From assembly GCA_006937955.1 (NCBI GenBank), contig SSNP01000010.1, positions 1,358,306 to 1,422,305 of the forward strand: a stretch of 64,000 nucleotides of DNA, read 5' to 3'. The position numbers were made by a program, and so were the translations under genes. The first letter of the stretch is position 1; every line of letters begins with the position of its first letter. This DNA is from Pachypanchax playfairii (taxonomy: Eukaryota; Chordata; Actinopteri; Cyprinodontiformes; Aplocheilidae). Positions 24,106 to 34,024 of this stretch are shown here, piece after piece. The notes under the pieces were generated by a model. That model did not search any database and had not been told where the DNA came from. It saw only the letters and a program-made list of their open reading frames with translations.

Positions 24106-24460
24106 CTTATGTGAAACCAAGAAGGTAAGACAAGCATTAAACCTGCAGCTTTACATTCTTCTACTTAGAAAATAGAAATAGAAAAACTTCCACAGTAAAA
24201 ACTACTGTAAGATTTAAAATGCAAAAAATGAGTAAGAAATTAATTTTTTAAAAGTTGCATTACTTCTATTTAAATGAATAAATAGACTATATATGTTCAT
24301 GAAAGTAAAATGTATTTCAAGCTACAGCTACAGCTTCAGATATTCCTGAAGCCTTTTGTCCCTTTCCTCTTTTGTGCTGGACCATATGGTACAATACAGA
24401 CCCATTGAAACAGGTGACTGCGAGACTGGGAGGCAGGAGTACCCTCCTCTAAATGCTCCA
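24106..24460 (+). pseudogene. WxxW-domain gene remnant (copy D)
   Basis: A remnant of exon 4 lies at 24106-24124 (CTTATGTGAAACCAAGAAG before GTAAG), five bases shorter than its intact relative. A remnant of the WxxW exon starts at 24340 and reads LCWTIWYNTD before deletions scramble the frame around GDW. The later part of the exon, and exons 2, 3 and 6, were not found. A DIRS-like relic follows. This copy cannot make the domain. Confidence 0.75.
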
Positions 24461-24839
24461 GTTTACTGCCATGGATGGCGCTTCTCACACCAGAGAAGAA
24501 GAGGGTGCTATGGCTTGCCTCCACACCTGAGGGAATAAAATATCAAGCAAGAATCCACACCAGGTCTTCTTGTGCTACGTCAGGCTGGAACATGTGGTTG
24601 GCAATTGATAATCCTGGCCATGCATTGTGCACATTTTACTATTAAGAGTCTCAGTCGATGACTAGCACACCAGGCTAGCCTGTTGGGGAGGGACCCTTAC
24701 CTGGCGACAGCTGGGTCGCCTCTCGTGTGTCGATATACATGCCCTCAAGGAACTGGAACTGTACGCCACATCCAGCTGGGGTTTACCAGCATGACCTGGC
24801 CAATGCGGACAAGCCCGTTGAGGACATATTGGAATTGAA

Positions 24840-25984
24840 CTATGAAGACGAGCTTGAGGACACTGAGGCCCCTCATATCAGAGGATGACAAGGAGGAAGA
24901 TGTATTCCTTCCCAACACCCAGGCTGCTCAGCCGGTGTCTCGTCCTCTCCCCAAGACGGAGTGGCCTCTCCAGCCACAAAGCTGGACGTGCAGCCCATGT
25001 GCAAACATGCTGCATCCAGACTAAACATCCAACGGTCGTCCGTTGTGACTGAAACTGTTAGGTCCCTTTCCGAGTGAAAGAAGTTGCCTTAGTTCACGAG
25101 GACAGCAAAGCTGCTCCTTCCGGTATTCCCAGAGTTCCTTAAGGAGGTGAAAACCTCCTGGGTTGACCATTCCTTTAGCTAAAAGACCCCTGTACAAGGG
25201 GCCTCATTGTTAGATTTCGAAGGAATGGAGAATACTGAAATGCTCCAGATGCTGCCTGTAGAGCTGCTGGTGGTGGCAAACCTATACCCACGGCTGTCGG
25301 CGACATTCTCCAGACCCCCCACTCTGCCTTCAAAAGCCGACTGCTTCCAGTCGGTGCTAAACCAGAAGGCTTATAAGACGGCAGTGCCTTCTGTCAGGAC
25401 CCTCAATGTTTCTTCCATGCTCTCCGCTTACCAAAGTGGTGCGAGGACATGACTGCAAAGCCAGACCCTGATGTACTGGAGGAGATCACCTTGCTGACTG
25501 ACGTCTACCTGCGCATTCCACGCAGTGCAGTCCAGGCTACGGGAAAAGTGATGGGAATGATGGTTCTGCAGGAATGTGCATGGTGGCTCAACCTCACCAA
25601 CCTACCTGACAGGGACAAGGAGGAAATCCTCGATATGCCGATTGTGCCTGATGGTCTCTTCTGCTCTGCTCTAGCATTCATGCACCAGTGGTGTGAGGTG
25701 AAGAAGAAGGCGAGGCTCTGCAGCTCTGTCTCCCTAGAAAACCTGATCCTTCTCCCCAGGTGGCCCCATACCAGTCTTTCTGCCAACTGCACCCAGGCTC
25801 TGCCTCAGTTCTGATTCACAAAGTGACCAAAGCCTCAGCCAGCCATCCAACCACACCTGACCTGGCCATGGAGATCCAGCATGCCACCTGCTTTGGCGGC
25901 ACAACCCCCGCAGACCGGCAGTCAGCAGGCCAGGAAGAAAAGAGCAACCTGATGGCCACGTTCTCCTTCTGTGATGTAGTGTGA
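24840..25984 (+). mobile_element. DIRS-type retrotransposon Gag-like relic
   Basis: Two adjoining frames (25207-25452 and 25449-25814) carry a protein pattern I know from fish DIRS-element first ORFs: PDPDVLEEITLLTDVYLR, AVQATGKVMGMMVLQE, WWLNLTNLPDRDKEEILDM and PIVPDGLFCSALAFM. A shift near 25449 and another after about 25740 break the frame. No tyrosine-recombinase or reverse-transcriptase part follows within the window. Confidence 0.6.
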
Positions 25985-26139
25985 AGTTCCCCCTTTGCCA
26001 GCTCCACCTGTTCGGTCACTTCAAAGTGTTTTCCCCCTCTCTTGGGACCCTCGCCTTAGGACTCCCGACACTGGGATTGTCTCGATCGAACCATCTGGTC
26101 CAGCAAAGACGAGGAAGAGTAGGAGGATGAGGAAAAATA

Positions 26140-26290
26140 TCTGTAGAGTATATGTTACATTTTAAGTGAAGACAGAAAGGGGATTTACATTTTGCATCTC
26201 AATATAATTTATTGAAATGTATTTTCATATTAATTAGAAACATATTGCGAAAAACTTTGTTGGTATTTAAAAAGACCAAATTTTACCAAT
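26140..26290. repeat. Segment shared with 45820-45960
   Basis: The block with AAGACAGAAAGG, TTTGCATCTCAATATAA and TTTATTGAAATGTATTTT recurs at 45824-45900, on the same side of the second head-only WxxW copy. It is part of the local segmental duplication. Confidence 0.65.
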
Positions 26291-26770
26291 ATTTTTTTAT
26301 TGCAGTATGACCCCCAATTTACACCGGACACGTCTGTGGCACGTTACAGCAGCGCCGCGGTCACCGTGGCAAAAAGAAACCATTATAGTCTATGGAGGGG
26401 TTTACACCGCATGCGTCTCATCGCACCACTAAAGATAGGTTTGGGTTCTATTTTTGACGCAACACGCTTCCAAAACGCATCAAGCTTCAACAGTTAATAT
26501 AGGCCTAACAGGAAAACAGCCATGCAACTTCCGGTAAAATAATGGGTGTATTTATACTTACCATAAGGTAAAGGGCGGGTACTTTTATAGCGCATTTCTT
26601 AAAATGCAGGTGACTCCCAATGATCTTCACACTACAGTCTCTCATTCACAAACACAATCGCGCGTTAGGTGGTGATAAACTACACACATACTGTAGCTAC
26701 AGCTGTCCTGGAACACACACTGACAGAGGCAGTCCGACTCCAACGTGTCCGATGTAAATTGGCGTTGAGT
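26290..26770. repeat. Repeat-derived insert next to head-only copy E
   Basis: Sequence present here but absent at the matching place near 45960. It includes a CCCAATTTACACCGGACACG stretch that looks like a MITE end and, at 26590-26740, a diverged relative of the repeat at 7120-7330. Boundaries are uncertain. Confidence 0.4.
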
Positions 26771-26800
26771 GTAAAGCTGCAGCTTAGATGGTTCTCTTAC

Positions 26801-27039
26801 CTTCTGTACTTGGTTTCACAAAAACTGGTAAATATAAATTGTAAAAAGAAGTTAGTTGTTTTATTGGGACATTAGACTGTAAAGTTTATTGATGAGCTGA
26901 ACTTACCGAACAGCATTACTGCAACAAAGTTGAGACTCAACTATAGAAAACAAACAGCATCATTGAATGGACCTTTCTTTAAAAATCAGAATTTCTATAC
27001 ACTGGATCTATAAAACTTGTACTTTACCTGCTTGATCAT
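26801..27039 (-). pseudogene. Head-only WxxW-family copy E (signal-peptide exons)
   Basis: Three exons line up on the minus strand with the start of the intact gene. Exon 2 coding is 27039-27028 (ATG ATC AAG CAG, then GTAAAG). Exon 3 is 26940-26907 (LSLNFVAVMLFG; acceptor TATAG, donor GTAAGT). Exon 4 is 26824-26801 (FVKPSTE; acceptor CAG, donor GTAAG). Lengths (12, 34 and 24 bases) and phases match gene A exactly and no stop is present. No WxxW exon follows at lower coordinates; the sequence goes into repeats and the DIRS relic. A TATA box lies upstream at 27290-27297. It is either a truncated duplicate or a head that now splices elsewhere. Confidence 0.75.
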
Positions 27040-27289
27040 GATTACAGAAACCAGATGTCAGTTCTCAAATGCTGCAAACAAGAATAAAAAGGTAAAACCT
27101 CCAAGTTCTCTTTTTGTCATACTCAAGAGATCCACACTTTGCCTATAGGTCAAAAAACACAAACAACAACAAAAATATGTTTCATTTTGTATCTTTAAAT
27201 GGATTTTAAAAAGAAAGTCTTTTTACTTGTAAAAACCAGAGAAAACTCAGCAGCAGGATGTCTTTGTCAATAACGTGGTTGTGTTTACC

Positions 27290-27297
27290 TTTTTATA
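27290..27297 (-). promoter_or_regulatory. TATA box of head-only copy E
   Basis: Read on the minus strand as TATAAAAA followed by GG, with the same spacing to a leader exon as in the copies on the other strand. The leader exon ends near a CTGGTTTTTACAAGTAAAAA donor. Confidence 0.6.
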
Positions 27298-27339
27298 GTA
27301 ACATGTCTCACCCTGTGGCTCTAAAAGGAATATTTTAAC

Positions 27340-28360
27340 ACAACAACCTGCTACAACATTCTTATGGGATCACTGACCAACTTGTTTTATTGAATATTTC
27401 TAGATAAGAAAGTAAAAGGATCAGATATACCACACAGGTTCTCCCAGTACTGGACCTCAAGGCTTTGTCCAAACATTCTTTGTCCTTCTAACTCCTCGCC
27501 CACCCTTTGGGGTTTTTAAAATCTGCATTCTAAGAATAACAAAATATTTACCAAAAGTTTTTTTCACAAGTTTCAAAGAAGAAAACATCCTTTGTTTGAA
27601 GATCTTTAACTATGCATCAATTCTGTGTTTAAAATGCGCAGGACAGTTTGAACATAATAATAAAAAATAATTCTGTTCTCACAGATTCTGTGACCCGGAA
27701 CAGGAAGAAGCAGGTTCAGAAAATGGATAGATGGACTTACTTGTTCACTGAAAATATCTAATTCTAATCTAATAAATTCTCAATTTTTGTTTGTGTAGCA
27801 AAAGATGAAATTCAAATAAAAAAGAAAAACAAAATGATCTTTCTGAACATCCGTTTTTTTTTTTTTTTCTTTTTTCCCTCTAAATATTTACAATATGAAA
27901 CAGACACAATATTAGAGGACATTCTTTTTGATATCCTCAAAATAAAGTTGGACATTTACTCTTTGATCCCTGAGTCAAAACTTAAACTTTGGATTCATAT
28001 TTTTTAAAATACTGTCTCACTAGTCTGGAACTGTTGTTGACATATTGGGAAGGGCAATGTCGAGAGTCTCAAAACATTTGCCTAGATTTTCAGTTTTCTT
28101 GAGTGAATGGCGGGGCCTCACAATGTTCTCCCAGTTTGATTTTCCTCAGTTAGAGAACACAAGAAATGTGAGAAAACTTTGAGAGAGAACGGCCCTTGGA
28201 ACAAAATTGTGACTGGTACCTGGTACATCCTTACTACCGAATATGTTCTGGCAGGTGTTCTTAATATTTACTCAGTAAGTGGAAACTGGACTGCAAAAGG
28301 AAGTCATGTTTGTTTTCATGGTTTTACCAGGCTCTTACCATACAACTCCTTATACATTAT
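27340..28360. other. Shared upstream region between divergent copies E and A
   Basis: 27340-27580 is repeated at 46630-46905 (for example GATCACTGACCAACTTG, CAGATATACCACACAGG). Beyond that no gene is seen. This is the candidate bidirectional control region of the E/A pair. Confidence 0.5.
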
Positions 28361-28364
28361 TACT

Positions 28365-28448
28365 TTTTTAGATATAAAATGTTTCATATTACAGGTTAAT
28401 ACTTCAGAAATAACCACAAATTTATGTAATGTGTGTGAAATGGCCTCT
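28365..28448. mobile_element. Right end of TTAA-type MITE
   Basis: Matches the right end of the element at 20674-21888, ending GGCCTCT followed by TTAA (28449-28452). It lies in the E/A intergenic region. Confidence 0.7.
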
Positions 28449-28807
28449 TTAAAGGTGGATGGAAAATGATAATCTTCTGATTAGTTTTTTATCTTGAAAA
28501 CAGTAGCATTTCAACATTCCTTCCTCCTCCTTCTTCTTCTTGTTTCTTGGTGGGTGCCATCTAACTTTTAGGTGCATTTCAGCGGAAAGATGTCACTTTT
28601 GAAATGTAGATAAAAAAAACCCAAATAAATCACAAAGGACGGGTCAGAAGTTGTTGAAAATTCTTGGTAGTATTCAGACAAAGCCTTTGAGGTTCAGTAC
28701 CTGGAAATTCTGTGTTGTGTATCCAGTTCTTTTGTATTTTCTTAAACATTTCCCTAGAATGTGGTAAAAAGTTCTAGGTAGAAAAGCCAGAGGGTGAAAC
28801 AGACTGT

Positions 28808-28880
28808 TATAAAAAGGCAGATGTAAACAGTCATTTCATTGAACGAAGAGAATCTCCTGCTGAGTTTCTGGTTTTTACAG
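28808..28880 (+). promoter_or_regulatory. TATA box and leader exon of WxxW gene A
   Basis: TATAAAAA at 28808-28815 is followed about 25-30 bases later by the presumed transcription start. The leader exon ends at 28880 with TTTTTACAG|GTAAAA. The same block is conserved at 58873-58945 (copy C). The second leader piece starts at 29002 after TTTATGTTTACAG. Confidence 0.7.
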
Positions 28881-29026
28881 GTAAAAACTTTGTGTTTTAA
28901 ACTTTCTAGAATTGAAGATAGAAACATATTTAACTTTTTTTCACTAATGCAATAAATATGAGAAGAAACAACTTTGATGTTTTGACGTTTTATGTTTACA
29001 GCTGCTGACATTTGGTTTGTGCAATT

Positions 29027-31696
29027 ATGATCAAACAGGTAAATATATTTTCTTTGGATCCAAATGTTGTTAATTCACTTCAGAACTTAAAGATCCATTT
29101 AAAGATGTTGTGTTTAATCACAGCTGAGTCTCACCTTTGCTGCAGTGATGCTGCTCGGTAGGTTTAGCTCACTAAAACAAAATTCCCTTAAATAAATCTA
29201 TCATCTAATGTCAAATATAGAACAACTAACTGTCATTTTTGTGTTTAAATTTAACAGCTTATGTGAAACCAAGTACAGGAAGTAAGACAAGCATCAAACC
29301 TACAGCTTTACACTCATCTAGTTCTATTATTTTCCATTCTACATTAAAAATAAATCATATAAATATATTAATGTAAATGCATTTTCCAAAATTTTTGTTT
29401 TCATGTTTAAAATAAGTCTTTTACAATATTTTTACTCTACAGTTCCACCTGAACCCATACCCTTTCCCTTTCCTCGCTGGTGCTGGACCATATGGTACAA
29501 TCGAGACCATCCCAGTGGAACAGGAGACTGGGAGACTTTGAAGGACCTGAGGCAGGAGTACCCCGGAGAAATTTGCCTCAAACCGAGGGGCATTCAGGCT
29601 GTCACTGTTGAAGGAGAGATTCCTGCGCAAAATACAAATCAGCAATTCTACGCGTGAGTTGTTTTAAAATAACTTTAAAATTAATGTAGCAGAAGCATTC
29701 TACTGATAGGATGACAAACTTAAATGCATCCCTAATATGTTGTTGTGATGAACTTCTTTAAAACTCTGTTAGATATTTTAGCTTCATAGTGGGTGTGAAA
29801 ACGGGTCAATAACTTCTCTTTCAGTTTTTATCTCTCAAACTACGCAGGTAGCCATAAAACCCAAGTTCTTCCGAGTTTGAACGGCCTTTATCTGTTTCAT
29901 CACAACTCCTTTGCTTGTTAGTATTCATCAGCTCCTGCAGTTGAAACCACACCTAGCATGCTGCTGGCTAAAAGCTGTAGTATAAGACGTAACAAACTGG
30001 AAGACATGATGTCTGCTGTTGCCATGCGCAGCGGGGCAGGAAACATTATACCTTGCTCTAATAGGCTAGTTTTTTAGCCAATCTGAGTCCAGCAAATTTG
30101 AATAATGAATATTAATGAGTTGCTGCCGAAACCAGCCGAATTTTAATGCAAAGAGATTGAAAGGTCTGTTAATCAGTGTTTCCTAACATTTTTGGATATA
30201 AATGTCACTGGCAATTCAAAACATTTAAAATCATGAAAATATTAGTGCTGTCAGTTAAACGCGTTATTAATGACGTTAACTGAAACCCATTTTAACGGCG
30301 TTAATTTTTTTAATCGCGAGATTAGCGCTCGTTCTATTTGGGCCAGCCCGTTGTAGTTTTTCTCCACGATTTTGCAAAAAACTCGTTACGTTAGAAAACT
30401 ACAACATCACACCGGCTCTAGTAAGACCGGTCTTGTGCGAAAATGTGTTCCCCTGAAATATTCTGGTTCCCCTGTCTCGGGAGCGCGCACCGCAGCCAGA
30501 GGGGCGGAGTCGACAAGCTTCACAGCCCTTCAGATCAGTTTCTCGCTAGACTGAAGCTAGACTGATAAAAGGACAAGTTTCCCTGTCGAAGTTCTTGCTT
30601 TATTAAGCTTCCGTTAAATCAATGAATGAAAACGAAAATTGTTTTGAGTATTTTTTTTACTCGCCGTGAGAATCAAGTCTTCAGTATTCACGTACACTAA
30701 ACCTGGCGGTTAGACTTGATTAGTCTGAGCTACAACAATGATTAATTTTACTCTGGGATTAAAAATAAATTTTTGAATTTCAATTGAAATGATTATCATC
30801 CACCAAACACTATTTTCTATAACTTCTTGTTTGTTTAGGCTGCCATGTTTTTATATTACTTTATATATGTAGATGGATGAACGGACAGACAGTCAAAATT
30901 ACAGGGGGGAACAGGATTTCTCAGCACCCTGAAATATTCCGTTCCGTGAGAGAGCTGTGGCCTTATTGTTACGTTCAAAACAAACTTGAAAGAATATGTT
31001 AAACCATCATTTAATTGCACTACAGGCTATTTTGCCTGATTTACCTTAACATGTGCACTTTATTTTATTTCGTATCCCCCTGTTTTGATCCCTGTTGAAG
31101 AGATGGCTTATGTGACACTTTTTTCTTCAGCCTTCTGTTGAACAGTGTTATATTGTGTGTGAGATCATTTTCTCCAACTGTGAATGACTGTTGAATTTAG
31201 GTATATGCCAGTGTTTTTTTTTCAATAAAAACATTTGCACAAAGCAAGCCGATCCACTCTTCCATAAGAGCATTAAAATTAGAAAAAAAAATAACTGGGA
31301 CAAAAAAGAAATCAAGGGACACTTGAACTAGATAATGTGCGATTAATCAAGCTTAATTGTGAATGAACTTGGACATAAATTCGATTAATCGCGATTAAAT
31401 ATTTTAATCGTTTGACAGCAGTAGAAAATATATTTATGAAGGACAAACCAAACAAAAGGAACACTTCTATGATTTTTCCAAGCTATTCAATCCTTAAACT
31501 TTGATTGTTTAGAGTGGGTGTATTGGATAGCATAAAACAAAATTTGGGATTGTGACATTTACAGTGTATGTTAATTATGTCATTTTTCAGATATAACGCT
31601 GTTGTTGGTTTCATTTGTCGTGATGAGGACCAGAGATCTGGCCCCTGCTTGGACTACAAAGTCCGTTTCAAATGCCCTTGTGATATTTACCTCTGA
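29027..31696 (+). CDS. Secreted single WxxW-domain protein (gene A, intact)
   Basis: Five coding exons join without a stop: 29027-29038, 29124-29157, 29258-29281, 29443-29653 and 31591-31696, all with GT-AG introns, giving 128 residues. Residues 1-24 (MIKQLSLTFAAVMLLG onward) are a signal peptide with a short spacer. From about residue 35 comes a WxxW domain as in mucins and cartilage intermediate layer protein: CWTIWYNRD, then GTGDWETL, YPGEIC, GFICRDEDQRSG, CLDYKVRFKCPC. Six cysteines in the mature part could form three disulfides. In mucins and CILP this domain is one module of large extracellular proteins; here it stands alone, so its role is unknown. The last intron holds a MITE piece and a hAT MITE. 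The frame, splice phases and lack of stops contrast with its two broken relatives. AATAAA near 31841 may end the transcript. Confidence 0.88.
29770..30200. mobile_element. TTAA-type MITE fragment in last intron of gene A
   Basis: Matches the left and middle part of the element at 20674-21888 (for example TAGCATGCTGCTGGCTAAAA). Both termini are missing. The equivalent intron of copy C lacks it. Confidence 0.75.
30243..31423. mobile_element. hAT-type non-autonomous element in last intron of gene A
   Basis: The ends TAGTGCTGTCA and TGACAGCAGTA are inverted with one mismatch, and flanked by the 8-bp duplication GAAAATAT (30235-30242 and 31424-31431). Subterminal ATTAATCGCGATTAA-like sequences recur at both ends. 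The matching intron in copy C at about 59820 has only AATCATGAGAATACATTT, an empty site. No transposase frame is present. Confidence 0.9.
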
Positions 31697-31699
31697 ATC

Positions 31700-32399
31700 C
31701 ACAGCTACTGATGACCAAAAAGAAGAAAATATTATTGTGGTTTTAATTTTTACTTCTTTTCTTTTATTTCTATTCAATGTGCTATGGGGAAATTAATAAT
31801 ATACTTTATCTGTCTTTTAAAGGAGTTTATTGACTTTGGGAAATAAATCAGCAACAAAAATTAAAACTATTTTAAAAGCAAGCCCCTCATTTTGTCTTTC
31901 TCTGTTCAGCAAGTCATCATTTAGTCTTAGAAATAAAAGCATAGTTAACTTGTTAAATCTATGGAAATATTTGTATCTGTTTCTTAAAATATGTTTAAGT
32001 TTGGGCGCAAGGTATTAAATTGAAAATCTAGGGTTAATTTGCTATTTTTAACAATCAGCAGTGAAAACTCCAGCAATCACTGATAAATAAAAACACTAAA
32101 CCATTGATTCTGTAACCCAGAGTTTAAAGGCATGACCCTCTAAAAAATGGATCAACTGTTTCTACCAGCTGGCAGAACTCTTTATGTAGTGTCCTTGTAG
32201 GTAAACTGATGGATGTTAGAGAGACTCATGCAAGAAACAAAACATAGAAGCTTCCTTCTGCAGGATTCAGAATGAACACAAATCCCAAAACTGCAGCTTT
32301 AAAAGAGTGTCTGCACTTATAGAATTTGGGGTTATAAACATTGAGTTTATATGATGCAGATGATAACTAATAAAGAAAGTAATACAACTAGAAGGCTCT
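31700..32399. other. 3' flank of gene A
   Basis: The first 340 bases are repeated after copy C (60450-60785), with AGCAAGCCCCTCATTTTGTC in both, so the duplication includes the downstream flank. No other gene. Confidence 0.55.
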
Positions 32400-33417
32400 T
32401 GTAGTGAACACGTGAATTATGAATGTTTACCTCTTTATTATGTTATTACTCAGGGCACAACCTTCTTGCGAAGGAATTATATATTAGAATATTTAATTGA
32501 ATTATTTCAATGTCATGTATGGAGGTCATTTTGTCCCGTCCAGATAGTGACTCAAATCAAACAAAAACTCACTGAATTGGCCAATTAAACTTAAGGTGAA
32601 TATTTATTGAACAACAAGTAAGACAGACCAATAAACAAATAAACAAACAAACTAAAACATTTACTGAAATCAACGATGTATGAAGCTACGAACCGGAAAT
32701 GGCGTCAGACTTAGTACTTTTAGGATAAGTTGATTTTTCTAACGTTAAAGAATCTTAAACAACTGTTAAGAGTGGGTGAGGAAACGGTAAATACTCTTTT
32801 ACCATGAGTGAGAATTTTAAACTTAAGGAAGATTGTACTGTTGCAGAGCATTCAGTGGGGTGAGATGAAAGAGTAAAAGAGTGGGATCAAAACTTCCGGG
32901 CCTCTGAGACACCACACAAAGTTTAGAATCCACTTTGTCACGGATAAGATTAAATTGATCTCGTACTCTTAAAATTACAGCAACAGGTGGAGGTTTTGCT
33001 CCGTAGTTCCCAGAGAGGTCCGTCGACTCGAAGTAGCTCTTCTCTGAGTGTCAGAACTTTGCCCTGGTAGAAGAAGAGATAGCTGTCCCATGCCGGTGTA
33101 TAAGGATCAGGGTAGGCGATGGTTCTTGTGACTCTTGTGCCGGAAGGCCCACGGAAGGAGCTCTGGGACTTGTAGTCTTTCCTCTCAGCTGGTGACATGA
33201 AAATTTGGTTCTTGTGGAATTTTAAAGCTGATCTAGTTTACATTGCTCTTTATAACAACTTACTGAAGAGAGTAATTTAGACACATTTCATTTTATCCAC
33301 TAAACAATGTATCATTAATTAGGGTAGAAATATTTTTCTTAAAACCAAGTGTTTTTATAGATATTTCCTGTGGAGAGGAATTTGGGATAGCAGTTATTGA
33401 TCAGTTTAACAGTTACA
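32400..33417 (-). mobile_element. Long LTR-like repeat, inverted copy
   Basis: Begins TGTAGTGAACACG and ends AGTTACA. Its reverse complement matches 34025-36490, including a shared AATAAATATTCACC poly(A) region and an 82-codon frame (33198-32950 on minus) starting MSPAERKDYKSQSS. It lacks about 660 bases present in the other copy, including that copy's TATAAAT box. A 5-bp target duplication was not found, so the exact ends are tentative. Confidence 0.6.
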
Positions 33418-34024
33418 CACATCTGGAATTCACTTGCTTATTATTATCAGAATTTCACTGAATATAGTTTTCAAACAATTAATGTTAGGTTTTTTTCCTT
33501 ATTTTATCAAAACCTTCCATTATTATAAATATAAGAAATACGATCACTCAAGAAGTTTGGTTCAAAACTCAGCCGAGGAGAGTACCAGCGCTCACAGCAT
33601 GTCTGCGAGACAGCCCTGACACTCTGCTGGTCCCTCTTCAGCTCAGTGTCTTTATTCACTTAGAAACAGCAAAAACAGATAACATGAATCATCACTCCAA
33701 AATCAGTCGATGCAGTCGTGGCTGGCGCCTCGCAGTTACCTTGGATTAAGAAAAACAAAGTGTTCTGAGGGAGAATGTGTATGTCTGAGAACAGTAGCAG
33801 GTCAGATAACAGGGCCTGTGTGACTGCCGCACACAGGTCATGCAGTTGTCATCAAAGTTGGTGTCAGGCATGAACGTGTATAAATTCTATGTTTTCCATT
33901 CTCTATCACATAACATTTCATTTTATAACACAATATGTGACTTAGTAAAACTGGGTGAACATTACTTCAGAGCAAAGATAATGGTTTATACCGTCCCTGT
34001 AAAGAAAAGTTTGATTGTATTGCC
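33418..34024. other. Sequence between the inverted LTR-like repeats
   Basis: No reverse transcriptase, protease or capsid sequence is present. The minus strand has GTGAATAAAGACACTGAGC, which resembles an LTR poly(A) region, so this may be part of another LTR. Confidence 0.35.
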
